Notes: generated from the letters alone by a model not told the origin. 64,000 nt of DNA from Tolypothrix tenuis PCC 7101 (GCF_002368295.1 NZ_AP018248.1:8555094-8619093), one strand, 5' to 3'; numbered from the stretch's first letter, positions 27,238 through 37,016 are shown. Numbers and translations are program-made.

Positions 27238-29883
27238 TCAAATGTATATACACAAAGACTTTGATATTGTTTTACACTGTTTTAATATATTCATCACTTT
27301 TTCATAATCAGCAGTATTACCTTGAGCTTGAAATAGTTGGGCTGCTCTTTGGAAATTTTCAATAGCTTTTTGTTTATTACCAATTTGTGCATAAACTAAT
27401 CCTATGTTTCCATAAGCTTCAGCGTGCTGATTATTAATCCGAATAGCTTGAGTATAATCAGCTAAGGCTAATTCCCATTGCTTAAGTTCAGAGTATAAAA
27501 CACCACGGTTGTTATAAGCTTGAGCAAATTGAGAGTTAATCCGAATAGCTTGAGTATAATCAGCTAAGGCTAATTCCCATTGCTCCTGATTTTTGTATAG
27601 AATACCACGATTGTAATAAGCATCAGCATATTGAGGGTTCATTTGAATAGCCTTTGCATAATCATCAAAAGCTAATTTCCATTGATTCAGAGCAGAATAT
27701 AAATTTCCACGGTTATTGTAAGTAAGAGCATCTTGAGGATTAATTTGAATAGCCTTTGTGTAATCAGTCAGAGCTAATTCCCATTGATTCTGTTCATAGT
27801 ATAAAACGCCACGATTGGTGTAGAATACAGCACGAGGACTAAGTTTAATGGCCTCATTTATTGCTGCTTCCGCTTCTTTATACTCTTGCATATCTCCTAA
27901 AATTAGAGATTTTTGGTTATACAGTATGGGATTTTTTGGTTGCTTTTGTATAGCTTTATCTATCGCTAATAATGCTATTTTTGGTTGGTTTAATTTCCCA
28001 TAGGCCACACTTAAACTCAGCCAAGCAGGAATAAAGTCATCTTTGAGTTTCACTGCTTGCTCAAATGCAACCATAGCTTCTTGATATTTCCCATCCCAGC
28101 CTAATGCTAAACCCTTGCCATAATAAGCCAAGTAAACAAATGATGGTTTTTGCTCAATCACTTTATCAAAAGCTGCGACAGCTTCTGATAAACGATTTAA
28201 TCTCCACAGTTGATTTCCTCTTTCTAACCCTTGACTAGCTATAGTATTTGTTTGAGAGATATTATTTGATAATACTGTTTCTTCAATAGACTTGACTTGA
28301 TGTGTATTTAGCTGGAGTGGTTTTGTGTTTTCTACTTTTTGTGATGTAATATCAAAGCGCGTCGCCAACCCTAAAAATGTACTCACAGGAATACCTAAAC
28401 TAAAGCCAATTTGTGTTTGACATTCAGCATTAATCCCACAATCTCCAGTTTTCTGATCATAAGCTACTTCTGCTTCTGCGCGTCCATGAATCCCAATAAC
28501 TCGACCGTTTGAATCTAGTATTGGCCCACCACTCATTCCTCCATAGGTGATGCTGGTGTAAACTAATTCATAGCCTCCAGTTAAGGAAGGTGATGTTCGT
28601 AATCTGCTATCATTTTCACTTTGAAAATCTGATTGACGAGTTTCTAATGATCCCTGTTCCGTTTCAAAAATTGTTCCCATTGTCAATCGCCAAGGCGAAC
28701 TATTTCCTAATTTGGGATATCCCGCAGTAAAAATATAGTCAAAATTATTCGGATTATAATTTGCTAAAGTTGCAACTTGATAATTCTGATTATTAGCTGT
28801 AAATTTAACAACTCCTAAATCTACACCCTCTTCCGTTTTAATCGTACTTTTTTCTACAGGATATTGTTTACTATCAGGCGTAAGTATTTGATATTTATAA
28901 TCACCACATGGTTGAGTAGCATCTGGTCTTTCACAAACAACGTGCGCTACTGTCAATACTGTGTATGTATCGCCATTTTTAGCAATAATAATTCCTGAAC
29001 CATTTGCGCCACTTGTACTGTCAATTCTGACCGTGATTTGTTTAGCTTTTCGTTCTAATTCTCCTAACCATCCTGTAAGTTGCGGTTGTGGTAGGCTATC
29101 TCGCACATTTGGTAGGGGAAGGGAGTAGGCTGTTAATGTTTTTTGGTCTACCTGCGCTAAAAAGGTAGAAACTGGTATTCCCCAACTGACTGTTCGCATT
29201 TGTTGAATTTCTGCTTCTGTGGGCTTTGTTTCATCTGCATAGATAAAACCTGTGTTTTGTAGGGGATAGGCACTTTTACCATTAATACCTATGAGTTCTC
29301 CGCGACTATTGATAATTGCACCACCACTCATTCCTTGTTCGATATCGCTGGTGTAACCAATTTGATATCCTTCTTTGAGTGGTCTATCTGGTATTTGTTC
29401 CACTGTTCCAGGGCGATAGACTATTTCTCTTTTTTCGATGGAATATCCGGCGGCGATGACTGGTGTTTGCTTTTTGGGGATGAAATTTGCGATTTGTCTA
29501 AGACAGTAGTTTTGATTTGTTTGAAATTCTAGCAGGGCTAGGTCGAGGTTTTCTAAGTTGGGGTTGGGAATAAGTTTTGCTGTGTGGGTTTTGTTGTCTG
29601 TAGTTTGGATTTTGATGTCGTTTACACCTGTGATGACATGGGAGTTAGTAACGACTAAGTAAGTATTACCTCGTTTGGTGAGTAGTGTTCCCGAACCGCC
29701 GTTGCTATTTCCGATAACTCTGACTGTGGTTTGGCTAGCTAGGGTTTGCAGTTGTTGTGGAGAGTATTCGCCGCTTTCTGCTTGGGCGGGTTCTATTTCA
29801 CAAGTTTGGGGTTGGTTTTCTTTAGCTATGACGGGGATGGGTAAAAGAGTTAAACAGGTAATTAGGATAATGATTTTTTTCAT
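27238..29883 (-). CDS. Exported tandem trypsin-like protease with shorter TPR array
   Basis: An 881-residue paralogue of the protein at 17.4 kb. Signal peptide MKKIIILITCLTLLPIPVIA; domain 1 with VTNSHVI, DLALLEF and GMSGGAIIN; domain 2 with LTVAHVVC, VDLGVVKF and GMSGGPILD. The TPR part has the same three or four degenerate repeats but only five canonical ones, against ten in the paralogue. The C terminus (KQCKTISKSLCIYI) contains three Cys. It converges with the TPR gene (36 bp apart) and mirrors the other protease around the CHAT-STAND gene. Both catalytic triads look intact. Confidence 0.85.
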   Translation of the reverse strand: MKKIIILITCLTLLPIPVIAKENQPQTCEIEPAQAESGEYSPQQLQTLASQTTVRVIGNSNGGSGTLLTKRGNTYLVVTNSHVITGVNDIKIQTTDNKTHTAKLIPNPNLENLDLALLEFQTNQNYCLRQIANFIPKKQTPVIAAGYSIEKREIVYRPGTVEQIPDRPLKEGYQIGYTSDIEQGMSGGAIINSRGELIGINGKSAYPLQNTGFIYADETKPTEAEIQQMRTVSWGIPVSTFLAQVDQKTLTAYSLPLPNVRDSLPQPQLTGWLGELERKAKQITVRIDSTSGANGSGIIIAKNGDTYTVLTVAHVVCERPDATQPCGDYKYQILTPDSKQYPVEKSTIKTEEGVDLGVVKFTANNQNYQVATLANYNPNNFDYIFTAGYPKLGNSSPWRLTMGTIFETEQGSLETRQSDFQSENDSRLRTSPSLTGGYELVYTSITYGGMSGGPILDSNGRVIGIHGRAEAEVAYDQKTGDCGINAECQTQIGFSLGIPVSTFLGLATRFDITSQKVENTKPLQLNTHQVKSIEETVLSNNISQTNTIASQGLERGNQLWRLNRLSEAVAAFDKVIEQKPSFVYLAYYGKGLALGWDGKYQEAMVAFEQAVKLKDDFIPAWLSLSVAYGKLNQPKIALLAIDKAIQKQPKNPILYNQKSLILGDMQEYKEAEAAINEAIKLSPRAVFYTNRGVLYYEQNQWELALTDYTKAIQINPQDALTYNNRGNLYSALNQWKLAFDDYAKAIQMNPQYADAYYNRGILYKNQEQWELALADYTQAIRINSQFAQAYNNRGVLYSELKQWELALADYTQAIRINNQHAEAYGNIGLVYAQIGNKQKAIENFQRAAQLFQAQGNTADYEKVMNILKQCKTISKSLCIYI

Positions 29884-30007
29884 CAGAAGTAATCAATTTT
29901 TAATTTATAATTCGTAATACTCGCCAAAAACGAAAAGTAAGCTAACTAATTCTTAATCATAAGATGGAGTGCTGTCACACAAGAAAATGCACTCCACACT
30001 TATTAGA

Positions 30008-30598
30008 TTATTGCTGAGTATTGGCTGATGGTTCGATATCCATAATAGGTGATTGAGCTAAGAAAGCTTGTACAGGAATATATATCTGATGACCTGAATT
30101 TTGCAGTAGTGGTTCTGATGCTTTACCTTCTGAAATATCCATCAGTCTGCGGATAACTTCATTCGGATTAACACCAGATTTCAGGGTAAATAGTTGATTA
30201 TCTAGATTGCAAGTTTCTGCTAGGCTAGTAACTCCACAAATAATCGGATAACCGTTGTGTGTGCCGCCTGTGATGTAATTTAAGCGATTCTGGGAGTAAA
30301 ATTCTTGGAATTTCTGAGTTACGTGTTCACAGCGTTTTTCTGGATTCCATGCGGGAAAATATTCAGATTTCCAGCCGATAAAATATACATGATTTCTTTT
30401 TTCAGGAATCCAAGCAGCCGTGGTTGGTATTCTTTCGCCACTTGCTTGGTCAAATTTTTTTGTACACACAAAAGTTACTTGAGAAGGCTGTGATTTAGCA
30501 GCCGTTGATTGACTGAAACTAGGAGAAATATAGGCAAAGCTAGTAATTGTTGTGCAAACAGCAAAGACTAAGTTAATAAATTTTTTGGAGTTTTGCAT
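30008..30598 (-). CDS. COP23 domain protein
   Basis: A 196-residue exported protein of the COP23 (circadian oscillating 23-kDa) family. It has a signal peptide (residues about 1-30) and then the domain FVCTKKFDQASGERIPTTAA, WKSEYFPAWNPEKRCEHVTQ, YITGGTHNGYPIICGVTSL and CNLDNQLFTLKSG, with the four conserved Cys. Function is unknown; family members are cyanobacterial and membrane- or periplasm-associated. The Gln-rich and other tail residues are not conserved. It is 66 bp downstream of the HtrA-like protease gene on the same strand, an arrangement suggesting a functional pair. Confidence 0.85.
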   Translation of the reverse strand: MQNSKKFINLVFAVCTTITSFAYISPSFSQSTAAKSQPSQVTFVCTKKFDQASGERIPTTAAWIPEKRNHVYFIGWKSEYFPAWNPEKRCEHVTQKFQEFYSQNRLNYITGGTHNGYPIICGVTSLAETCNLDNQLFTLKSGVNPNEVIRRLMDISEGKASEPLLQNSGHQIYIPVQAFLAQSPIMDIEPSANTQQ

Positions 30599-30664
30599 AG
30601 GTCTAATTATGTAAACTAAACTAAAGTTGAATTCAGCGAAATCCGATTCAAAAATGGTGTTGAT

Positions 30665-31798
30665 TTAGGGTTTAGTCGTTGCTTGTAAAACATAATTGCC
30701 TGTTTCTCCTGGATCTAGAGAACTGGCAAATATTAAATAAACCCCACTTTCTGGCAATGTAGTGATAATCTGTGCATTCAAATCACCAGGCCCTTTGTCA
30801 TTATTTCGGGCGATTTCTTTACGCCGACCATCACTCGTAAGTTGGTACAAAATTAGCACTGAGTTGAACATTTGACTGTTCATTTCAATGACTACTTGTT
30901 GACCAGTCTGACCTTGAAATTGGTACAAATTGACAAAACTACCATTGTCTCTAACTAGACGGCTTTTACCTAAGTTATCGTTAATCACTCGACCATTGAG
31001 TGAGATAGTGGTAGGATTTGGTTTTTCCTGGGGTTTAAATATAGTGGGTACGCTAGAAATTTCTTTTCTTCTAGCTGCGGCGATGAAAGAATGAACTTGC
31101 GAAACTGGGATAGCAAAGTTCATACCTGTATTCAGTTCCCCAATCCCTGCTGTATTCACTCCCACTACTTGACCTTGGGTATTCAGGAGAGGCCCACCAG
31201 AATTACCACCCATTATCCTTGCATCATGTTCAATTTCGCCATCTGCTGAGTTGATGCGAGTGATGTAGCCTTGCGTAAAATTATCTTTAAAGTCTGTATG
31301 CAGGGGAGTCCCCAAAGCAAAAATGCGATCGCCTACTGAAGCAGATCCAGCCTTAGCCAAAGGTAGTGTAGTCAAGTTTTTTTGATTGTGGATTTTGAGA
31401 ATAGCTAAATCTACTCCTCCTTTACCAAAACCCAACACATCAGCCGCTACTGTTCGCCCATCAGCAAAAATCACAGTCACAACGCTAGGAAAATCATAAG
31501 GATTATAATTGTCCGGGTTTTCCCCTTTCCTTGGTGATGGTTTAATCACATGGGCGTTGGTAACAATTAATCCATCTTGACTAACAACAAAACCACTACC
31601 ATGACCTCTACCCGTCTGAATTGTGACTGTAGCAGGACTGGCTTTTTGATAAATTTGCTGGGAAATTCCTTCCTCTGCTGTTTGCGCTACGGCTGTACTA
31701 TCATTATTCGGTAGTAGCTGTTCAATACTAGTGCCACTAATCACAGTCAATATAGTACAAATTGCTAGCGTGCCAAATTGTAAGAATTGGTTTTTCAT
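30665..31798 (-). CDS. Exported HtrA/Deg-like trypsin protease without PDZ
   Basis: A 377-residue protein with a signal sequence and a trypsin-like S1C domain: VTNAHVIK (His about 83), GVDLAILKIH (Asp), MGGNSGGPLLNTQGQVVGVN (Ser about 200). There is no PDZ domain; after residue 260 comes a beta-sandwich resembling bacterial pre-peptidase C-terminal (PPC) domains (GRVINDNLGKSRLVRDNGSF, ESGVYLIFASSLDPGETGNY). That combination is common in cyanobacterial periplasmic proteases. It heads a minus-strand group with COP23 and, after about 125 bp, the tandem protease. The 300 bp upstream (31799-32105) hold no recognised gene. Confidence 0.85.
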   Translation of the reverse strand: MKNQFLQFGTLAICTILTVISGTSIEQLLPNNDSTAVAQTAEEGISQQIYQKASPATVTIQTGRGHGSGFVVSQDGLIVTNAHVIKPSPRKGENPDNYNPYDFPSVVTVIFADGRTVAADVLGFGKGGVDLAILKIHNQKNLTTLPLAKAGSASVGDRIFALGTPLHTDFKDNFTQGYITRINSADGEIEHDARIMGGNSGGPLLNTQGQVVGVNTAGIGELNTGMNFAIPVSQVHSFIAAARRKEISSVPTIFKPQEKPNPTTISLNGRVINDNLGKSRLVRDNGSFVNLYQFQGQTGQQVVIEMNSQMFNSVLILYQLTSDGRRKEIARNNDKGPGDLNAQIITTLPESGVYLIFASSLDPGETGNYVLQATTKP

Positions 31799-32105
31799 TG
31801 CTTAAGAACATATTGTTGTATAATCGAAAACAAGCCAAATCGGAAATTCGGACACTTTTCAGCACACAGCACAAGTTTAAAGTTTTTGAAACCGTAAAGA
31901 CTATAAAGATTCGGTTAATTTTGCTAAAATTTTGGCATATTTAACCACAAGCTTCATTTTTTTCCCTGAATACATAGATGTTTTATTTAGGCAAGCGATC
32001 GCTTGCTTCTATGGGAATTTCATCTGAAGCCTATGGTTTATACGCACAGAGGTATTTTGGTTACAAAAGTTTATATTTTGCAGAGGTAGACTCTGTAACT
32101 AAATA

Positions 32106-32600
32106 CTATTGACTTAGAGTTTTGAGAAAACCTACAGTTAATAGATGCTGCCCTAAATTAGCGTTAAAGTTCTTGAGTTCCCAATTCCAGTACCTTTGAT
32201 CCCCTTGAATTCTCACAATTGCAGCATAGGGTTTATTTTCTTCCCAAGGGTGTTGCCAGTCCATTCTCACATAGGCAATAAAAGCACCTTCGTTAGCAAA
32301 GTATGTGCATTCTTCAATCCTTGTACGCAGATTCAGAGGTAACAAGAAGAACATATTTTTCTCTTCAGTTACAATTCTGGTTACATAACTATTGGCAGAA
32401 TTATGAACTTGAAAAGGGCAGTCTTGAGCAGAAAGTGCAGGTTTATGAGTAGCTGCGATCGTACTCAAGACTAATGTTGGTATGACAAACATTGTCTTGA
32501 GTAAGGATGGAAAACGGGGCATTTGTTTGTCAAAGCTATTGTCAGAATCATTTTTCTTAGAGAGAGTAACCATCAATCTAACCTTTTGTATTGCAACCAA
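32106..32600 (-). CDS. Small exported protein of unknown function
   Basis: Up to 164 residues. A hydrophobic segment (LLKTMFVIPTLVLSTIAATH, about 33-52) serves as a signal sequence preceded by a polar extension, so the true start may be later (for example MPRFPSLLKTMFV). The exported part is about 110 residues with two Cys (QDCPFQ, EECTYF), probably paired. No family is recognised. It is upstream of, and on the same strand as, the protease/COP23 group but separated by about 300 bp. Confidence 0.55.
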   Translation of the reverse strand: MVAIQKVRLMVTLSKKNDSDNSFDKQMPRFPSLLKTMFVIPTLVLSTIAATHKPALSAQDCPFQVHNSANSYVTRIVTEEKNMFFLLPLNLRTRIEECTYFANEGAFIAYVRMDWQHPWEENKPYAAIVRIQGDQRYWNWELKNFNANLGQHLLTVGFLKTLSQ

Positions 32601-32675
32601 GTCTGTTCTTTAAGTAGTTCGTAGTTAGATTGAAAAAATTACGCACACTGCCAAAAACTTTATTGTGCAGTTCTT

Positions 32676-32716
32676 AGTGCGTTAGCCGGAGGCTTTGGCA
32701 GAGCGATCGCCAGCGA
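32676..32716. repeat. Dispersed repeat with HIP1 sites
   Basis: The stretch GTGCGTTAGCCGGAGGCTTT followed by GGCAGAGCGATCGCCAGCG is a degenerate member of the dispersed intergenic repeats seen at 8.24 kb. Otherwise 32601-32817 shows no gene. Confidence 0.45.
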
Positions 32717-32817
32717 TCACCCTCTGAAAAAAATTTGCTAGTTTGCGTAATTTATGGGATTTGGCTGCGAAATACTTCTAGCGCATTCTTTTTTACCCAC
32801 CTTAAAAACAGAAAATC

Positions 32818-34857
32818 ATGGAAATTATCACAGGTAGCGGCAACGACACTGTTATCAGACCAGTTTCTGTCAATGGCGCAGTGTTTCGCAGTAATGATAC
32901 TATCAGCACTGGTGCTGGTAACGACACCATTAACCCTGGACTAGTTAAAGATGACCATGTTGATGGTGGTGAAGGTTTTGACCACCTCATCATAGACTAC
33001 TCCGTTGGTGATACGGGGGGCGCTATGTCTTTTAATAGTGGTGTTAACCCTAATTTAGGCACTACTAATCGACATCAAAGCGGTTCTCTATTGGATTACG
33101 TCGCCTTCAAAAATATTGAGAAATTCACCGTCATCGGTACTAGCAAAGATGACACTATCAAAACATTCTATGGCAACAATGTCATTCAAGCGGGTGCTGG
33201 TAATGACAGCGTGACTGCTGTTGCTGGTACTTTAGATGGTGGTTCTGGCTTAGATTACCTTACCCTCGACCTCTCCACCCAAACGGCTAACCTTAACCTT
33301 TCTGACCTCACCAATATCAATATTTCTGGTGTTGTGACTGCTATTAATTTTGAGGGATTTTCGATTACTACCGGCAGTGGTAACGACATTGTTACCCATT
33401 CGGGAATTTTTAACGGTGCTGTACTGCGGACTAACGATCTCATTAGAACTGGTGCAGGTAATGACACAATTAACGCCGGACTAGGCGGTGGAAGTATCAA
33501 TGATGGTGATGTTGTTTATGGTGGCGATGGTATTGACCGCCTCATCGTAGACTATTCTGTTGGTGATACTGGTACTGGTATGCGTTTTAATGGCAGTAGC
33601 ATTTATGGCACAGCCATTAGACAAATCAGCAGTACAAATAATACACGCTTGGATTTCATTGGTTTCCATGATATTGAGGAGTTTACAGTCATCGGCACGA
33701 GCAAAGATGACACCATTAATACTGTTGGTGGCAACGATATCATTAATAGTGGCGCTGGAAATGACACTATCTATACAGGCGATGGAAATGACACTATTGA
33801 TGGGGGTACAGGTAACGACACCATTGATGGCGGTGCAGGTAGCGATCGCATGACTGGGGGTACAGGTAACGATACTTACATTGTTGACAGCACCGGAGAT
33901 ATCGTCACCGAAACCTCTACAATCAGTAGTGAAATTGATACAGTTAAAGCTTCTATTACTTATACCTTGGGAGCCAATCTAGAAAACTTGATTCTCACAG
34001 GTTCAGCCGCAATTAATGGCACTGGTAATACCCTGAATAATCAGTTAACTGGCAATCAAGGTAAAAATATCTTGAATGGTGGTGCTGGTAATGACACCCT
34101 TGACGGTGGTAATGGAGATGACACTCTTGAAGGTGGCGCTGGTAATGACACCCTGATTGCTAATTCAGGCTTCGATGTGATGAAGGGTGGTACTGGTAAC
34201 GATATTTACATTGTGAATGTTTCAAATGATGACATCATTATCGAGAATGCAGACGAAGGAATCGATACTGTTCAAGCACCTTATACTTCTACCCAGGGCT
34301 ATACCTTGGGTGCTAACCTAGAAAACCTGATTTTAGTGGGAGGAGGAACGAAAGGGACAGGCAACTCCCTCGACAACGTTCTCACGGGTAACTCTAACAA
34401 TAATACTCTCAGTGGAGAAGGTGGCAAAGATACCTTAATTGGGGGAGATGGTAACGATACCCTAATTGGCGGCGCAGGTGATGACATCTTAACAGGTGGC
34501 AGTGGCGCTGATTTTTTCCTTTACAATACCAATGCTGCTTTTAGCAGTGCAGCTATTGGTAGCGATCGCATTACGGATTTCGTCAAAGGCAGCGATAAAA
34601 TTATCCTGGATAAAACTACCTTTACAGCTTTGCAAAGCATAGCTGGTAATGGGTTTAGCATTGTCAATGAATTCGCTGTAGTTAGCAGCAATACAGCAGC
34701 TGCTATTAGCTCTGCCAAAATTGTTTACAACCAAAGTAGTGGAACGCTCTTTTACAATCAAAATGGAGTTGCATCTGGCTTCGGTACTGGAGCAGAGTTT
34801 GCTATCTTTACAGGTAACCCCTCACTGACTGCATCAGATTTTACGATCCAAATTTGA
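32818..34857 (+). CDS. RTX-type calcium-binding repeat protein
   Basis: A 679-residue protein made of GGxGNDxx nonapeptide repeats forming Ca2+-binding beta-rolls. The N-terminal half contains a duplicated unit of about 185 residues: GSGNDTVIRPVSVNGAVFRS near residue 6 and GSGNDIVTHSGIFNGAVLRT near 185, each followed by GAGNDTIN and a conserved FTVIGTSKDDTI. The middle has VDSTGDIVTE and YTLGANLENLILTG repeats typical of bacterial RTX adhesins. The C terminus (ADFFLYNTNAAFS, DRITDFVKGSDKI, FAIFTGNPSLTASDF) resembles type I secretion targets. No signal peptide, as expected. No type I transporter is in the window. Confidence 0.85.
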   Translation: MEIITGSGNDTVIRPVSVNGAVFRSNDTISTGAGNDTINPGLVKDDHVDGGEGFDHLIIDYSVGDTGGAMSFNSGVNPNLGTTNRHQSGSLLDYVAFKNIEKFTVIGTSKDDTIKTFYGNNVIQAGAGNDSVTAVAGTLDGGSGLDYLTLDLSTQTANLNLSDLTNINISGVVTAINFEGFSITTGSGNDIVTHSGIFNGAVLRTNDLIRTGAGNDTINAGLGGGSINDGDVVYGGDGIDRLIVDYSVGDTGTGMRFNGSSIYGTAIRQISSTNNTRLDFIGFHDIEEFTVIGTSKDDTINTVGGNDIINSGAGNDTIYTGDGNDTIDGGTGNDTIDGGAGSDRMTGGTGNDTYIVDSTGDIVTETSTISSEIDTVKASITYTLGANLENLILTGSAAINGTGNTLNNQLTGNQGKNILNGGAGNDTLDGGNGDDTLEGGAGNDTLIANSGFDVMKGGTGNDIYIVNVSNDDIIIENADEGIDTVQAPYTSTQGYTLGANLENLILVGGGTKGTGNSLDNVLTGNSNNNTLSGEGGKDTLIGGDGNDTLIGGAGDDILTGGSGADFFLYNTNAAFSSAAIGSDRITDFVKGSDKIILDKTTFTALQSIAGNGFSIVNEFAVVSSNTAAAISSAKIVYNQSSGTLFYNQNGVASGFGTGAEFAIFTGNPSLTASDFTIQI

Positions 34858-35142
34858 TGAGGATTGAGAAGGTCTTTCTCGCCTACTGCTAAATTTCTCT
34901 AGATACAAGCGTAGACACAGCCCGCATTTGGCATCGCAAGTTTGACATACTGGGTACTAACTTGAGTATGACTTGCGATCGCCTCACTTTATAGTCAGGC
35001 TAACTCAACTCTCGCGATCGCCGAGAAGTTAGCTCAACTCATCAATGCTTTCAAAAAACCATCTGGCTCTTCAACAATTAATGGTATATTAGTACAAAAG
35101 CACTAATAGCTGCTTACCACTAGTTTATTCCCTGCAATAGAC

Positions 35143-35844
35143 ATGACAGATTCTCATTCTCTATTTTCGAGTTATGAAGAGTTAGTGCAAAATCATGCCA
35201 GACAATTTGACCCACAGATTGCACAATTGCAACAGCTAGTAACAACAAGAATGCAAGAACTTCGTGCCGCAGAGCAGACGTTGGTTGATGCACAAGCAAT
35301 AGAACTTCAAAATATTTTTAATGCTCTGGCTACTGATGCTCGCTGCTTGTTGCCAACGCCAGAATTCAGAACATTTGTGCAAGAGTTAAAACAGACACAA
35401 AGTCATAATTGGTATACGCGCAAATCTGAATTTAGTATTGCAGAAGATCCAACTACTTGGTTATTAGCAACGCTCGAACTACCGATAGGTTTGAGCAACT
35501 ACCAGATTCACGAAGACCTTGATGGTTATGATGACGAACGTAACTATATTGGGTACAGCTATACTCTGTCTTTAAGATTTGGTTCGGTCGAGCATTTGAT
35601 AGAAATACTTTATAAACGCATCTATAACGTGAACGACTGTACAGAAACTTCTATAAAAGAGCAAATTGACTACTATATTTGGGGTGAAGTTGAAGATTTA
35701 CTCACAAATATGCCATATCCAAAAGAACAACAACAGCAATTAGCTCAAGAAATAAGTGTTTTAGTAGGATATTCGAGCAAAGTATTTGCTTTCAAACCTA
35801 GAACTGCAATTTTTGAATATTCATCGACAACACAAGAACAATGA
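35143..35844 (+). CDS. Hypothetical protein coupled to a TIM-barrel isomerase
   Basis: A 233-residue soluble protein. Residues about 10-70 are a predicted coiled coil (DPQIAQLQQLVTTRMQELRA); the remainder is mixed, with Tyr-rich strands (DGYDDERNYIGYSYTLSLRF). No family is recognised. Its stop codon overlaps the start of the isomerase-like gene by 4 bp (ATGA), so the two are translationally coupled and may act together. The interval 34858-35142 holds HIP1 sites and no gene. Confidence 0.6.
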   Translation: MTDSHSLFSSYEELVQNHARQFDPQIAQLQQLVTTRMQELRAAEQTLVDAQAIELQNIFNALATDARCLLPTPEFRTFVQELKQTQSHNWYTRKSEFSIAEDPTTWLLATLELPIGLSNYQIHEDLDGYDDERNYIGYSYTLSLRFGSVEHLIEILYKRIYNVNDCTETSIKEQIDYYIWGEVEDLLTNMPYPKEQQQQLAQEISVLVGYSSKVFAFKPRTAIFEYSSTTQEQ

Positions 35845-36695
35845 AGTTGTATCTGAGTTTGTCAGCCTATGGTGGAGTGTCAACCCGTGAAGCCTTAACA
35901 GTATTTTGGAATGCAGGAGTCCGGTATACTGAACTAGCAATTGGGCCTAAACCTGATGCTGATGCTGCACAAGCAATTTTCGACTTTAGAAAACTGGGAA
36001 TGCTCTATCGAGCACACCATGCCTTTGTTTGGGGCGATCGCCACTATCCTTTGAATCTAGCCCAAACCCAAGATTGGGATTATTTTAAGCGACTAACAGA
36101 TTACTTGGCCAGTATAGATATCACAGCTTATTCAGTGCATGGAGGCAGTTTTTCCAAAACCACTGAACGTATCGAAGCATACACAACATTTGTAGAAAAT
36201 ATTCATTGTCTTCACCAGCTTTGCCTGAGTCGAGGTATTGTTCTGGGTGTAGAGACAATGTATCCCACACTTGGTATCAGCGCTACCCAGAACCTTTTGG
36301 ATCATGCTGACGAAGTTACCCAATTTTGCCAAGATGCTCCACAAATGAAGATAGTTATTGACTTAGCGCATCTCAACATTTGGCATAATAAAAATTCACT
36401 AGTACTGAATCAATGGTTGGCACTACCACTAGAAAGACTTTTAGAAATTCATATTTCGGATAATGATGGCAGACAAGATATACACTCCCGGATTACAGAT
36501 GATACTTGGTGGTTACCGCAGATTACTCAATTTCCAGATGAAGTTCCTTTGGTATTAGAGAGCCGATTAAATCGGTTGCCTATAGTTGTAGTACAACAAG
36601 AGTATGAGCGGATTACGAACTTAATACTGGATCTCCAATCAGATCAATGTAGCGATCGCTGTTTTCCATACACTAGCATCGGCACCCGTTTGTAA
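35841..36695 (+). CDS. Sugar-phosphate isomerase/epimerase-like TIM-barrel protein
   Basis: A 284-residue protein of the xylose-isomerase-like TIM-barrel (AP endonuclease 2) superfamily. The N terminus is MKLYLSLSAYGGVSTREAL; metal-binding positions are suggested by YSVHGGSF, LGVETMYPTLG (Glu), IVIDLAHLNIWHN (Asp/His), EIHISDNDGRQDIHSRI (His-Asp) and PLVLESRLN (Glu). The substrate is unknown; epimerase-type chemistry is the usual family role. The last about 15 residues run into DNA that on the other strand encodes the end of a molybdopterin oxidoreductase remnant, so the natural C terminus may have been replaced when the two segments were joined. Confidence 0.75.
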   Translation: MKLYLSLSAYGGVSTREALTVFWNAGVRYTELAIGPKPDADAAQAIFDFRKLGMLYRAHHAFVWGDRHYPLNLAQTQDWDYFKRLTDYLASIDITAYSVHGGSFSKTTERIEAYTTFVENIHCLHQLCLSRGIVLGVETMYPTLGISATQNLLDHADEVTQFCQDAPQMKIVIDLAHLNIWHNKNSLVLNQWLALPLERLLEIHISDNDGRQDIHSRITDDTWWLPQITQFPDEVPLVLESRLNRLPIVVVQQEYERITNLILDLQSDQCSDRCFPYTSIGTRL

Positions 36696-37016
36696 GCAGG
36701 CGTACCGCAGCGTGTTTCTGTTCTGGCTTTAAAAATGACATTCACTTGGGGATAAAACATCAACGCTGCCCCTTCTCGTACAGCACCATAAATCACTTCC
36801 ACGTTCTCTAGTTTGTCGGCATCGCCCTGTACTGTGACGAGATCATGTTGGGCTAACCCAATTTTTTCTGCGTCTGTGCGATTCATCAAAATACAGCGGC
36901 GATGGGGCATTCCTCGATATTGATCATCAACTTTGTAAACCACCGTGTTGTGTTGGGAATAGCTGCCTCCAGTCATTAATGCCAGCACGAGACTATTCGC
37001 TGGGCGAAATCATCCC
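36644..37016 (-). pseudogene. C-terminal remnant of a molybdopterin oxidoreductase
   Basis: The translated segment (SLVLALMTGGSYSQHNTVVY, YRGMPHRRCILMNRTDAEKI, REGAALMFYPQVNVIFKART, CGTPAYKRVP) is the molybdopterin-dinucleotide-binding C-terminal domain of an FdhF/YdeP-like formate-dehydrogenase-type protein. Only about 125 of the usual roughly 700-760 residues remain; homology is lost upstream of about 37016 with a stop in frame. It overlaps the 3' end of the isomerase-like gene on the opposite strand. It is probably a deletion scar. Confidence 0.75.

Noticed and set aside
32802..34761. Minus-strand open frames opposite the RTX gene
   Set aside because: They mirror the Gly-Asn-Asp repeat and yield low-complexity Pro/Ser/Leu sequence; no independent evidence.
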